Shown here in pieces: positions 1-7,855 of a stretch of DNA of 44,857 nucleotides. The notes beneath the pieces were generated by a model, which was not told where the DNA came from, did no database searches, and saw only the letters and a list, made by a program, of their open reading frames with translations. The position numbers and the translations under genes were made by a program. Within the stretch, counting starts at the first letter, position 1. Each line of letters opens with the position of its first letter. The DNA is from Pseudomonadota bacterium (GTDB taxonomy: Bacteria; Pseudomonadota; Gammaproteobacteria; Burkholderiales; Burkholderiaceae_C): positions 1 through 44,857 of the forward strand of contig JAEZWW010000066.1 in NCBI GenBank assembly GCA_023442945.1, in the 5' to 3' direction.

Positions 1-1070
1 CCCGCGGCCTGGCGCACTTCGCCCTGCGCGGCGGTGACGGCGGCGGCCGGGGGCGGTGTGGCGGCGGCGGCAAAGTCGCCCTGGCGCTCGGCCAGCACGC
101 GCGCGCAGCTGGCGCCGTACAGCAACACGGCCGAGGCGAAGTACACCCACATCAGCAAGACCACCAGCGAGCCGGCCGCGCCGTAGGCCGACACGACGGC
201 GGCGGTCGACAGATAGATGGCCAGCGCGTACTTGCCCACGCCAAACAGCAGCGCGCCGATGGCGCCACCGGCCACCAGGTAGCGCAGGCGCGGCTGCGGC
301 CCGGCGCTCATGCGCATCAGCGCGACGAACAGCGCGGTGGTGATGGCCAGCGACAGCAGCTGGTTGAGCACGACGAACAGCGCCTCCATCTGGTAGCGGC
401 TGCCGGCCCAGGTTTGCAGCAGGTTGACGGTGCTGGCGATGACCAGCGACACCAGCATCAAAAAGCCGAAGGCCAGCACGTAGGCGATGCCGCGCAGGCG
501 CAGCGTGGCGCTGTGCCACCAGGCGTCCACGGCCTGCGCGCCGGTGCCCTGGGTCCACAGGCGTTCCAGCGCGGACTGCAGTTCGGCAAACACGCCGGTG
601 GCACCGACGACCAGGAAGACGAAGGCCAGCACCGACGCGAACACACCGTCGCCCGGCTGCTGCGCGCTGGCGATGGCGGCCTGGATCACCTCGGCGCCTT
701 TGGCGCCGACCAGGCTTTCGATCTGGTGGATCAGGCTGGACTGGACGACTTTTTCATCCACCACGTAACCCAGCAGCGCCACCAGCACCAGCAGCAGGGG
801 CGCGATGCTGAACATGCCGTAGAAGGACATGGCCGCGCTCATGCGCAGGCCGTCGGCGTCGGACCAGAGCTGGAACGACCGGTACAGCGGGTACAGCGGC
901 TTGAGCGCGCCGCGGAACACGGCGGGGATGGCCTCTTCGTTGGCGATGCGGTTGGCGGTTTGCTCCAGCGGCGCCGGGGCGACGACGGCGGGCGCGTCCG
1001 GCGCGGTAGCGGCAGACGCCATAGCGGCGCGGGCGGAGGGGCTGGAAGAAGCGGTGTCGGTGGCGGGCAT
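1..1070 (-). CDS. YihY/BrkB-family inner-membrane protein (3' end cut by window edge)
   Basis: The frame is open from the ATG at 1070 down to the left edge, so the C-terminus is missing. The N-terminus is an Ala/Pro-rich cytoplasmic stretch of about 45 residues, followed by the family hallmark RMSAAMSFYGMFSIAPLLLL and then several hydrophobic segments separated by short charged loops (for example LRLRGIAYVLAFGFLMLVSLV, and a GGAIGALLFGVGKYALAIYL-like helix). This is the pattern of the YihY/virulence-factor BrkB family, once mis-named ribonuclease BN. Members are six-helix inner-membrane proteins whose substrate is not established. The last visible residues are Ala-rich and probably near the natural end. 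It is transcribed in the same direction as azlD, about 100 bases downstream of it. Family assignment is firm; function is not known. Confidence 0.85.
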   Translation of the reverse strand, partial: MPATDTASSSPSARAAMASAATAPDAPAVVAPAPLEQTANRIANEEAIPAVFRGALKPLYPLYRSFQLWSDADGLRMSAAMSFYGMFSIAPLLLVLVALLGYVVDEKVVQSSLIHQIESLVGAKGAEVIQAAIASAQQPGDGVFASVLAFVFLVVGATGVFAELQSALERLWTQGTGAQAVDAWWHSATLRLRGIAYVLAFGFLMLVSLVIASTVNLLQTWAGSRYQMEALFVVLNQLLSLAITTALFVALMRMSAGPQPRLRYLVAGGAIGALLFGVGKYALAIYLSTAAVVSAYGAAGSLVVLLMWVYFASAVLLYGASCARVLAERQGDFAAAATPPPAAAVTAAQGEVRQAA

Positions 1071-1169
1071 ATCCCCGGCAGTCTAGGCGCTGGCGGCGTG
1101 TGCGCCCGACAGCGCGCCGCCCCCGCGCGTGTCAGCCGGCGCCGACGCGCACGGGCAGACGACGCTTGG

Positions 1170-1517
1170 CTACCAGCCCAGGCCCAGGCGCAGGGGCAAA
1201 TACACCGCCATGCCGACAGCGATGGTCAGCGGCAGGGTAAAGCCGGCGTTGCGCCGCCAGAAATAGAAGGCCGCCGCCACCACCGACGCCCACACCCGCG
1301 CGTCGCGCCAGAACGCGGTGAGCTCGCCGCCCGCCATGACGATGTCGGGTGCGATGACGGCGGTCAGCGCGGCGATCGGCGCGTACTGCAGGCCGCGCTG
1401 CGCCCAGTCGGGCAGCTTCCATTCGCGTTCGCTGATGAAGAAGAAGCAGCGTGTCAGCACGGTGATGACCGTCATGCCCACGATGGCCAACAGGGTGGCG
1501 CCGTCGGTGTCACCCAT
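1170..1517 (-). CDS. azlD: AzlD-family branched-chain amino-acid exporter, small subunit
   Basis: 115 residues with about four hydrophobic helices, including LLAIVGMTVITVLTRCFFF near the N-terminus and a C-terminal PLTIAVGMAVYLPLRL. The TR-CFFF region and the length fit AzlD, the small partner of AzlC; known pairs export branched-chain amino acids or analogues across the inner membrane. The ATG at 1517 was chosen because it overlaps the azlC stop by 8 bases (ATG-GGTGA arrangement), a usual layout for the pair; an upstream in-frame start would add 25 arginine-rich residues unlike the family. It is the last gene of the def–lipoprotein–fmt–azlC–azlD series. The substrate of this particular pair is inferred only. 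Confidence 0.88.
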   Translation of the reverse strand: MGDTDGATLLAIVGMTVITVLTRCFFFISEREWKLPDWAQRGLQYAPIAALTAVIAPDIVMAGGELTAFWRDARVWASVVAAAFYFWRRNAGFTLPLTIAVGMAVYLPLRLGLGW

Positions 1518-2331
1518 GGCCGATCTCCTTGGGCGGCTGGCGCGGCGCCAGCTTGGGCTCCAGCAACAGGCACACCACCACCGCCACGGCAATCGCCGAC
1601 ACGATGTTCAGCCGGTACGGCAGGCCGAACGCCGCCACGGCCGCCGCCGCCGCGATGATGGCCGACAGCCCGCGCAGCTGCGTGGTGGCCAGCGAGCAGG
1701 CCACCGCCAGCAGCGCCAGCGTGCCGGCGAATTCCAGCCCCCAGCTGGCCGGCAGCGCGTTGCCCAGGAAGATGCCCAGCAGGCTGAGCGTCTGCCAGAA
1801 GAACCAGTTGCAAACGTTGCCGCCCCACAGGTAGGCCATTTGCGCGCGGCGCTGGGTTTCGGTCTCGGCCGGCTTGGGAAAGCGCCGCGTGTACAGCACG
1901 TAGGTCACGTCGCCCGTGAAGTAGCCCAGGTACAGGCGCTTGGCGCGCAGCAAGAACATGAAGTAGTCGCGCAGGTGCAGGCTGAACACGACAAAGCGCA
2001 GGTTGACGCAAAACGCCGTGGCCAAAATGACCCACAGCGGCGCGCCGGCGGCGATCAGCGGGATGGCGGCCAGCTGCGCGCTGCCGGCGAAGACCAGCAG
2101 CGACATCAGCACCGCTTCGGTGATGGTCATGCCGCTCTTGATCATGGCCACGCCGGTCATGAACGACCAGGCCGTGAGGCCCACCGAAATGCCCGCCATT
2201 TCACGCGCGCCGACCCAGAACAAGGGGTGGCGCGCGGTGCGCGCGTAACTGTCCACGCGGTGCGCCAGCCAGGCGCCGATACGTCCGCGCGGCGACAGGT
2301 CGCGCGGCGGGTCGGGCAAGGGCATGTTCAT
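1510..2331 (-). CDS. azlC: AzlC-family branched-chain amino-acid exporter, large subunit
   Basis: 273 residues with an N-terminal cytoplasmic stretch of about 45 residues followed by multiple hydrophobic helices. Typical AzlC landmarks are visible: the SLLVFAGSAQLAAIPLIAAG helix, then ATAFCVNLRFVVFSLHL, and later YLWGGNVCNWFFWQ. The protein forms the larger half of an inner-membrane export system with AzlD. Its start codon overlaps the fmt stop by 4 bases (ATGA) and its end overlaps azlD, so fmt, azlC and azlD are probably translated from one message. Coupling an amino-acid exporter to fmt may be fortuitous. Family assignment is strong; the exported substrate is an inference from homologues. 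Confidence 0.9.
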   Translation of the reverse strand: MNMPLPDPPRDLSPRGRIGAWLAHRVDSYARTARHPLFWVGAREMAGISVGLTAWSFMTGVAMIKSGMTITEAVLMSLLVFAGSAQLAAIPLIAAGAPLWVILATAFCVNLRFVVFSLHLRDYFMFLLRAKRLYLGYFTGDVTYVLYTRRFPKPAETETQRRAQMAYLWGGNVCNWFFWQTLSLLGIFLGNALPASWGLEFAGTLALLAVACSLATTQLRGLSAIIAAAAAVAAFGLPYRLNIVSAIAVAVVVCLLLEPKLAPRQPPKEIGHG

Positions 2332-3329
2332 GGCTGGGCGCCTTGTGCGGCGGCGGGCGCCGCCTCGTCCGTACCGAAGCGCTGGCCCGGCGCCAGCGGG
2401 AAGCCGCGCAGGAAGTCGCGCGCCGGCAGGCGCTTGCCACCGGGGCGCTGCAGCTCGGTCAACAGCAGGCAGCCTTCGCCGCAGGCGACGCCGATGCCCT
2501 CGTCGTTGACGAAGACAATCTGCCCGTCGCGCACGTCCAATCTGCGCGGGCAGCTATCGATTTGAGAGTTCCACACCTTCACCGTGTCGCCGTCCAGGGT
2601 GGTGCTGGCGCCCGGGAAAGGGTCGAAGGCGCGCACGCGACGCTCGATCTGCGCGGCAGGCAAGCGCCAGTCGATGGCGGCTTCGTGCTTGTCGATCTTG
2701 TGCGCGTAGGTCACACCCTCGGCCGGTTGCGGCACGGGGCGCAGGCCACCGCCGGCGGCGAGTTGCAACGCTTCGACGACCATGCGGCCGCCCAACGCGG
2801 CCAGCGCGTCGTGCAGGCTGGAGGTGGTGGCGCGCGCGCCGATGGGCAGGCGCTCGGTCAGAAGCATGTCGCCGGTGTCCAGGCCGGCGTCCATCTGCAT
2901 GATGGTGACGCCGGTGTCGGTGTCGCCGGCTTCGATGGCGCGGTGGATGGGGGCGGCGCCGCGCCAGCGGGGGAGCAGCGACGCATGAATGTTCAAGCAC
3001 CCCAAGCGCGGCAGGTCCAACACCCACTGCGGCAGGATCAGCCCGTAGGCGGCGACGACCATGACGTCGGCCTGCGCGGCCAAGAGGGCGTCGCGCGCGG
3101 CGGCGGCGTCTTCGGGGTATTTGCCGTCCAGGCGCAGGCTGCGCGGCTGGGCGACCGGCATGCCGTGGGTCAGCGCGTACTGTTTGACGGGCGAGGCCTG
3201 CAGCTTCATGCCGCGGCCGGCCGGGCGGTCGGGCTGGGTCAGGACCAGGGGGATGTCAAAACCGGCGCGGTGCAGGGCTTCGAGCGCGACGCGGGCGAAC
3301 TCCGGCGTGCCGGCAAAGACGACTTTCAT
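2328..3329 (-). CDS. fmt: Methionyl-tRNA formyltransferase
   Basis: 333 residues; formylates Met-tRNA(fMet) with 10-formyl-THF in the cytoplasm to make initiator tRNA. The N-terminal Rossmann domain begins MKVVFAGTPEFA; the catalytic set Asn113, His115 (NIHASLLPRWRG) and Asp151 (MQMDAGLDTGDM) is intact, and the C-terminal OB-like tRNA-binding domain follows. Odd point: residues about 254-265 (NSQIDSCPRRLD) are encoded by a copy of the dispersed repeat at 2535-2572, in place of the usual linker, including its Pro-Gly turn, just after KVW. The gene otherwise looks intact. It lies two genes after def, separated by a lipoprotein gene and another repeat copy. The ATG at 3329 matches the family N-terminus; only a weak ribosome-binding site precedes it. 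Confidence 0.97.
   Translation of the reverse strand: MKVVFAGTPEFARVALEALHRAGFDIPLVLTQPDRPAGRGMKLQASPVKQYALTHGMPVAQPRSLRLDGKYPEDAAAARDALLAAQADVMVVAAYGLILPQWVLDLPRLGCLNIHASLLPRWRGAAPIHRAIEAGDTDTGVTIMQMDAGLDTGDMLLTERLPIGARATTSSLHDALAALGGRMVVEALQLAAGGGLRPVPQPAEGVTYAHKIDKHEAAIDWRLPAAQIERRVRAFDPFPGASTTLDGDTVKVWNSQIDSCPRRLDVRDGQIVFVNDEGIGVACGEGCLLLTELQRPGGKRLPARDFLRGFPLAPGQRFGTDEAAPAAAQGAQP
2535..2572 (-). repeat. Dispersed repeat copy R1, inside fmt
   Basis: Read on the minus strand this carries ATCGATAGCTGCCCGCGC then AGATTGGAC, matching the core ATAGCTGCYCGCGCAGATT found at nine other places in the window. It lies wholly within fmt and is read without a stop because TAG in gaTAGctg falls out of frame (GAT-AGC-TGC). 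It has the AT-rich left flank of the family but lacks the CTAGGGC right part. Confidence 0.75.
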
Positions 3330-3330
3330 G

Positions 3331-3395
3331 CTATTTGTTCAGGAGCTGCCTGCGCAGTTGGTTGTAAGGCTGCAGGCCTGTTTTATCAATTTTTA
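3331..3395 (+). repeat. Dispersed repeat copy R2, between fmt and the lipoprotein gene
   Basis: On the plus strand: CTATTTGTTCAGGAGCTGCC, then TGCGCAGTTGG, then TAAGGCTGCAGGCC. It aligns with the family core but has TTCAGGAGCTG where most copies have ATAGCTG; copy R9 (rplJ leader) shares this variant. It begins one base upstream of the fmt start codon, so it forms the fmt leader, read antisense to the repeat's own orientation. Confidence 0.7.
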
Positions 3396-3407
3396 CAGAT
3401 ACCCCGC

Positions 3408-3953
3408 TCAACGCGGATCGGGTGGGTCGGGCAGGGATTCGTCGCCCACCGAATAGCCCCGGACCACACCGCCGGGGTCGATGTCGATGTACAGCAGGCG
3501 CCACACCGGGCCGTCGGCGTAGCGCCACAGCCAGATCACGCCTTTGAAGTTGTGCACGCCCATGGTTTGCGCGGGCGGGCCGTATTCGCGCAGCACGTCC
3601 TCGCGCGTCCAGCGGTCGGGCTGGATGCGCTGGGCGAACAGGGTTTCGTTCAGCGCCTGTTCGACCCGCACGACGCGGCCGCCCGCGTCCAGATCGACGT
3701 TGAAGACCTGTTGCCCGGTGGGCTGGCGGCTGTACTGCAGGCGCTCGCCACCCTCGGGCAAGGGGTAGCGGCCGGTGGGGCGCCCCAGGGTCTGGACCAC
3801 GTCGGCCGCGGCGGTGCCGGGGGGAATCTGGTCGGGGTTGGCGCAGCCGACCAGCAGTGCCGCCAGTGCCACGCACGCCCCCGAGGCGGCGCGCGACAGC
3901 CAGCCCGCCGAACGCGCAGCGCCCCAGCCGGCAATGGCGCCGCGCGCGGGCAT
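3408..3953 (-). CDS. BamE/SmpA-like outer-membrane lipoprotein
   Basis: 181 residues. A signal peptide with hydrophobic core SGACVALAALLVGC ends in a lipobox, so Cys near residue 36 should be lipidated. The mature part has two similar segments of the kind seen in SmpA/BamE/OmlA-like folds: one around DVVQTLGRPTGRYPLPEG, one around REDVLREYGPPAQTMG, each followed by aromatic beta-strand-like sequence (GVIWLWRYADGP, WRLLYIDIDPGG). Family placement is my inference; no enzyme motif is visible. The ATG at 3953 overlaps the def stop by one base (TGATG), which decides the start and suggests translational coupling. It separates def from fmt, genes usually adjacent. A role in outer-membrane assembly is possible but unproven. 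Confidence 0.75.
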   Translation of the reverse strand: MPARGAIAGWGAARSAGWLSRAASGACVALAALLVGCANPDQIPPGTAAADVVQTLGRPTGRYPLPEGGERLQYSRQPTGQQVFNVDLDAGGRVVRVEQALNETLFAQRIQPDRWTREDVLREYGPPAQTMGVHNFKGVIWLWRYADGPVWRLLYIDIDPGGVVRGYSVGDESLPDPPDPR

Positions 3954-4489
3954 CAGACGCGCTCCTGCTCGCGCGCTTTTTCTTTCTGGTCCAGCCGCTC
4001 TTCCTTGAGCAGTTTGGTCTTGATGCGGTTGCGCTTGAGCGGTGACAGGTATTCGACGAACACCTTGCCCATCAAATGGTCCATCTCGTGCTGGATGCAC
4101 ACGGCCAGCAAGCCGTCGGCCTCGATCTCGCGCGATTTGCCCTCGCCGTCCAGCGCGCGCACCTTGACCTGGGCGGCGCGTTCGACGCCGTCGTAGATAC
4201 CGGGCACGGACAGGCAGCCTTCGTCACCGCGGATGCGCTCGTCGCTGGCCCAGACCAATTCGGGGTTGATCAGCACCATGGGCGCGTCGCGCTCTTCGGA
4301 CACGTCGATGACGATCAGGCGCTCATGCACGTCGACCTGGGTCGCGGCCAAGCCGATGCCTTTGGCGTCGTACATGGTTTCAAACATGTCCGCAATCAGG
4401 GCTTTCAGGCGGGCGTCCACCGCCGCAACAGGCTTGGCCACCTTGTGCAGGCGGGCGTCGGGATAGCGAAGAATCGGGAGCAAGGCCAT
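3953..4489 (-). CDS. def: Peptide deformylase
   Basis: 178 residues; a cytoplasmic metalloenzyme that removes the N-formyl group added through Fmt. All three family motifs are present: GIGLAATQ at 44-51, EGCLSVPG at 90-97 (metal ligand Cys92) and HEMDH at 134-138 (two His ligands and catalytic Glu). The C-terminus is a highly charged helix (LKEERLDQKEKAREQE). Start chosen at the ATG at 4489, giving the typical MALLPILRYPD N-terminus; a TTG five codons upstream is possible but unlikely. Divergent from the LysM gene; def and fmt on one message fits their linked roles in N-terminal formylation and its removal. Confidence 0.97.
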   Translation of the reverse strand: MALLPILRYPDARLHKVAKPVAAVDARLKALIADMFETMYDAKGIGLAATQVDVHERLIVIDVSEERDAPMVLINPELVWASDERIRGDEGCLSVPGIYDGVERAAQVKVRALDGEGKSREIEADGLLAVCIQHEMDHLMGKVFVEYLSPLKRNRIKTKLLKEERLDQKEKAREQERV

Positions 4490-4632
4490 GGCAGAGAGTT
4501 CCAAGATGTGGGTATTTTCGCCACTTTCGGCGTTTCACGCTGCCTATCTGGGGCAATTTCGTTGCCGGAACAAGGGCTTGAATGCAGAATGTCCAGTGCT
4601 TTGTCAAGTCAATCGACGCGCCTCGCAAAACA

Positions 4633-5916
4633 ATGAAACATACTTTTCCTGGTGCCACGCGCGCCTTGACCGCGCCCCTCGGCCTTCTGGTGGCCGCTGT
4701 TATCGCCACCCTGCCCGCGCAGGCGCAACAACGGCCCGTCAGCCCGCAACAGCGCGCCACGGCGCAGCAGGTGGCCAGCAATGGCGTGCCGCTGTCCGCC
4801 CTGGCGCCCAACGCGCCGGACAACTACACCGTGCGCCGCGGCGACACGCTGTGGGGCATTTCCGGCAAATTCCTGAAATCGGCCTGGCGCTGGCCGGAGC
4901 TGTGGGGCATGAACCTGCAGGACATCCGCAACCCGCACCTGATCTACCCCGGCCAGCAGCTGTACCTGGAGCGCGTGGGCGACCGCGCCTTCCTGCGCGC
5001 GCGCCGCGGCGGCGACGGGCAAGAGGGCAACACCGTGCGGGTGTCGCCCCGCAACCGCGTGGAAGTCATGGGCAACGGCCCGCTGCCCACGCTGCAGCCG
5101 CACCTGATCGAGCCCTTCCTGGCCGAGCCGCTGGTGGTCGATGACGACACCTTCCAGCGCGCACCGCGCATCGTCGCACTGGCCGACCGCGACCGCGTGC
5201 TGGTTGGCAAGGGCGACCGCGCTTACGTGCGTGGCCCCGAAGACGCCCCGTTGCTGATGGCGCCCGGCCTGCCGACCGACTTCCGCGTGTTTCGCACCGC
5301 CAAGCCGCTGAAGGACCCGGTGTCCGGCGAGATCCTGGGTTACGAAGGCCAGTACGTCGGCCAGGCCACGCTGGCGCGCGGCGAAAGCGAGTCCGAAGAA
5401 GTGCTGGCCCCCAGCTACGACCAGCCACGCACCCCCGCCGCTGGCGAGCGCCAGTCCGAACCGCCGACCGAAGCCGACGCCCGCCGCAACCTGTTGCCCG
5501 TGCCCGCCACGGTGGACGTGATCAGCAGCAAGGAAGAAATGCGTGCTGGCGACCGCCTGCTGCCCGAGCCGCCGCGCGAGTACCGCAACTACGTGCCGCA
5601 CGCGCCGGACACCCCGGTCGACGCCCGCGTGGTCGCTATCTACGGCAGCGCCGTGCGCTTTGCCGGCCAGAACCAGATCGTGGTCATCAACAAGGGCCTG
5701 CGCGACGGCATCGAGAACGGCCACGTGCTGTCCATGCTGTCGACCGGCCCGCACCTGGCCGACAAGACCGAGCGTTCGCGCACGCTGATGAAGCTGCCGG
5801 ACGAGCGCAACGGCGTCGCCATGGTGTTCCGCCCATTCGACCGCGTGTCCTACGTGCTGGTGATGGAAGCCAACACGCCGGTGCAGGTCGGCGACAAGCT
5901 GACCAACCCGCGCTGA
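4633..5916 (+). CDS. Secreted LysM-domain protein
   Basis: 427 residues. N-terminal Sec signal peptide (hydrophobic core PLGLLVAAVIATLPAQA, predicted cut near residue 31), a Gln-rich spacer, then one LysM domain at about 64-112 (YTVRRGDTLWGI ... NPHLIYPGQQLYL), which binds peptidoglycan glycan. The remainder lacks a catalytic motif I recognise; it looks beta-rich with a Pro/Glu-rich low-complexity stretch around 270-300. The ATG at 4633 gives the signal peptide directly; an earlier in-frame ATG at 4582 would mask it. A periplasmic LysM protein of this size beside dprA is a common arrangement in this bacterial group from my memory. Role in cell-wall maintenance is inferred. Confidence 0.9.
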   Translation: MKHTFPGATRALTAPLGLLVAAVIATLPAQAQQRPVSPQQRATAQQVASNGVPLSALAPNAPDNYTVRRGDTLWGISGKFLKSAWRWPELWGMNLQDIRNPHLIYPGQQLYLERVGDRAFLRARRGGDGQEGNTVRVSPRNRVEVMGNGPLPTLQPHLIEPFLAEPLVVDDDTFQRAPRIVALADRDRVLVGKGDRAYVRGPEDAPLLMAPGLPTDFRVFRTAKPLKDPVSGEILGYEGQYVGQATLARGESESEEVLAPSYDQPRTPAAGERQSEPPTEADARRNLLPVPATVDVISSKEEMRAGDRLLPEPPREYRNYVPHAPDTPVDARVVAIYGSAVRFAGQNQIVVINKGLRDGIENGHVLSMLSTGPHLADKTERSRTLMKLPDERNGVAMVFRPFDRVSYVLVMEANTPVQVGDKLTNPR

Positions 5917-5919
5917 CCG

Positions 5920-5950
5920 CCGGCCCGCGCGCCCCCGGGCGCGCGGCCGG
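5920..5950 (+). other. GC-rich stem-loop between the LysM gene and dprA
   Basis: Starting four bases after the LysM stop, CCGGCCCGCGCGCCC can pair with GGGCGCGCGGCCGG: a 14-bp stem with one bulged C and a two-base loop. No T-run follows, so it is more likely an mRNA-stabilising or weakly terminating hairpin than a classical terminator. A smaller GGTTGC/GCAACC hairpin follows at 5949-5962. Confidence 0.5.
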
Positions 5951-5995
5951 GTTGCGGGCAACCGCCTCCCCCTGCGCCCTCGGCGATACGGCCCC

Positions 5996-7177
5996 ATGCG
6001 CATGTCACCCGAAGAGCTGTCCGCCTGGCTGCGCCTGACGCTGACGCCCGGCGTTGGCAACGACGCGGCCCGTCGCCTGCTGGCCGCCTTCGGCCTGCCG
6101 CCAGCCATCTTCACGCAAAGCCCCGCCGCCCTCGGCCAAGTGGTCAGCGCCGCGCAGGCGCAGGCCCTGCAGGACGTGCCGGAGGGGCTGGCGCCCCTCC
6201 TTCAGACCACACTCGATTGGCTGACGGCCGAAGACCCCGGCCCAGGGCAGCGCCTGATCGCCACGCTGGGCGACGCCCACTACCCGGCCGGCCTGCTGGC
6301 CATGGAAGACCCGCCGCTGATGCTCTACCTGCAAGGGCAGACGCATGGGCTGGCCGCTACGGGCTGGCCGCCGAAGGCGCTGGCCATGGTCGGCAGCCGC
6401 AACCCCACACCGCAAGGCGCAGAAAACGCCCGCCAGTTCGCGCGCCACTTCAGCGCCGCAGGCATGACCGTGGTGTCCGGCCTGGCGCTGGGCATCGACG
6501 GCGCAGCGCACGACGGCGCACTGGCGGCTTGGCCGGAAGAGGACGCGACTGCGGGGCGGGTCTGCACCATCGCCGTCATCGGCACCGGCATCGACCGCGT
6601 CTACCCGCGGCGCCACCACGCTCTGGCCCAGCGCATCGCACGCCAAGGGCTGATCGTCAGCGAATACCCGCTGGGCACGCCGCCGCTGCCCAACAACTTT
6701 CCCAAGCGCAACCGACTGATCGCCGGCTTATCACAGGGCACGCTGGTGGTCGAGGCGGCGCTGCAGTCCGGCTCGCTGATCACCGCGCGGCTGGCGTCCG
6801 AGCAGGGCAAGGAGGTGTTTGCCATCCCCGGCTCCATCCACAACCCGCAGTCGCGCGGCTGCCATGCGCTGATCCGCCAAGGCGCCAAGCTGGTCGAAAA
6901 CGCCCAGGATGTGTTGGAAGAGCTGCGCTGGCCCGCGCCCGAGAATGCTATCAATAGTGAAGCTGCTCGCGCAGATTCATCTAGGGCCGAGGCCGCATTA
7001 GATGCTGAAGACGAGATTCTGCGTGCCCTGGGCAACGACCCGGTCGGTCTGGACGCGCTGCAGGCCCGCACCGGCTTGCCCACGCCGCAGCTGCAGGCGC
7101 GCCTGCTGGAGCTTGAACTGGCTGGCCACGTCGCGCGCCTGCCCGGCGGCCTGCTGCAGCGCATGGCGCAGGGCTGA
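5996..7177 (+). CDS. dprA: DNA-processing protein DprA (Smf)
   Basis: 393 residues; binds incoming single-stranded DNA in natural transformation and loads RecA. An N-terminal helix-hairpin-helix/SAM-like part (about 1-75) is followed by the Rossmann DprA domain with GSRNPTP (133-139), SGLALGIDGAAH (161-172) and downstream NNFPKRNRLIAGLS. A C-terminal winged helix (about 338-390) resembles other DprA proteins. Between them, residues about 318-335 (INSEAARADSSRAEAA) are encoded by a copy of the dispersed repeat (6945-7000) without breaking the frame. Start is ATG 5996 or the second ATG two codons on. Followed by smg. The complete motifs suggest a working protein, but no competence genes lie nearby. 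Confidence 0.96.
   Translation: MRMSPEELSAWLRLTLTPGVGNDAARRLLAAFGLPPAIFTQSPAALGQVVSAAQAQALQDVPEGLAPLLQTTLDWLTAEDPGPGQRLIATLGDAHYPAGLLAMEDPPLMLYLQGQTHGLAATGWPPKALAMVGSRNPTPQGAENARQFARHFSAAGMTVVSGLALGIDGAAHDGALAAWPEEDATAGRVCTIAVIGTGIDRVYPRRHHALAQRIARQGLIVSEYPLGTPPLPNNFPKRNRLIAGLSQGTLVVEAALQSGSLITARLASEQGKEVFAIPGSIHNPQSRGCHALIRQGAKLVENAQDVLEELRWPAPENAINSEAARADSSRAEAALDAEDEILRALGNDPVGLDALQARTGLPTPQLQARLLELELAGHVARLPGGLLQRMAQG
6945..7000 (+). repeat. Dispersed repeat copy R3, inside dprA
   Basis: Contains TGCTATCAATAGTGAAGCTG, then CTCGCGCAGATTCAT and CTAGGGCCGAGGCC, close to the fullest form of the family. It is read in frame within dprA as GAA-GCT-GCT-CGC-GCA-GAT, a different phase from the copy in fmt. 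It falls in the linker between the Rossmann and winged-helix domains. Confidence 0.85.
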
Positions 7178-7272
7178 CCCCAGCAGGTCGGCGCCGGCCA
7201 TCGCCCTGTGGCGGCGTGGCAACGCTGCGATGTGGTGCGCCCGCTGCCACACGCATGGGCTATATTGGGCCC

Positions 7273-7761
7273 ATGTACGAAGTCCTCGCCTACGTGTACG
7301 AAACCTTCTGGGGTGGTGAGGATTGCCCCGGACGCGAACAACTCGGCCGGCGTCTGTGTACCGCCGGCTTCGAGCGCGAAGAAGTCCAGTCCGCGCTGGC
7401 CTGGCTGGACGGCCTGAACTTCGCCGCCCAATCGCTCAGCGACAGTGCGTTGGTTGACCCCGACAGCGCAGGGGAAGTCGGCCCGCGGACCACCAGCCAA
7501 CGCATCTACACCGACCGTGAACTCGCCCACCTGGGGCGCGACGGTTTGTCCTGCCTGCACTTTCTGGAACAAGCAGGTGCCCTGCCCCTGGAACTGCGTG
7601 AACTGGTGATCGACCGCGCCCTGGCGGTGTCGGAATCGCCGCTGGAGCTGGACGAACTCAAGGTCATCGTCATGATGGTGTACTGGCGCACCGGCGCCAA
7701 CCCGGACGTCCTGGTGCTCGACGAGCTGTGCGACAACCCGGGCCAGCGCTTGGCGCACTGA
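7273..7761 (+). CDS. smg: Smg/DUF494 family protein
   Basis: 162 residues, opening MYEVLAYVYETFWGGEDCP, the typical start of the Smg (DUF494) family, and rich in acidic and aliphatic helices; the C-terminal part VIDRALAVSESPLELDELK is also characteristic. The biochemical role is not established; the gene conventionally sits after dprA (smf/smg). The ATG at 7273 was chosen from this conserved N-terminus; no strong ribosome-binding site is seen and the dprA gap is 95 bases. It is the last plus-strand gene here and converges on the DUF1631 gene. The topoisomerase gene often found after smg is absent. Confidence 0.9.
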   Translation: MYEVLAYVYETFWGGEDCPGREQLGRRLCTAGFEREEVQSALAWLDGLNFAAQSLSDSALVDPDSAGEVGPRTTSQRIYTDRELAHLGRDGLSCLHFLEQAGALPLELRELVIDRALAVSESPLELDELKVIVMMVYWRTGANPDVLVLDELCDNPGQRLAH

Positions 7762-7855
7762 AGCTTGCCGCCGGCCGGCTTGCCCTGCCTGCCGACGAAC
7801 CTCCAAGCTGCGGCGATGGACGCACGCCCCTGACAGGCCGTGCGCGCGCTGCCCC

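Noticed and set aside
4490..4632. A def promoter with TTGACA at 4602-4607 on the minus strand
   Set aside because: The -35-like hexamer is good but no acceptable -10 hexamer lies 16-18 bases further on.
4609..6114. 501-residue minus-strand frame opposite the LysM gene
   Set aside because: Shadow of the LysM gene; the plus-strand protein has a signal peptide and a clear LysM domain.
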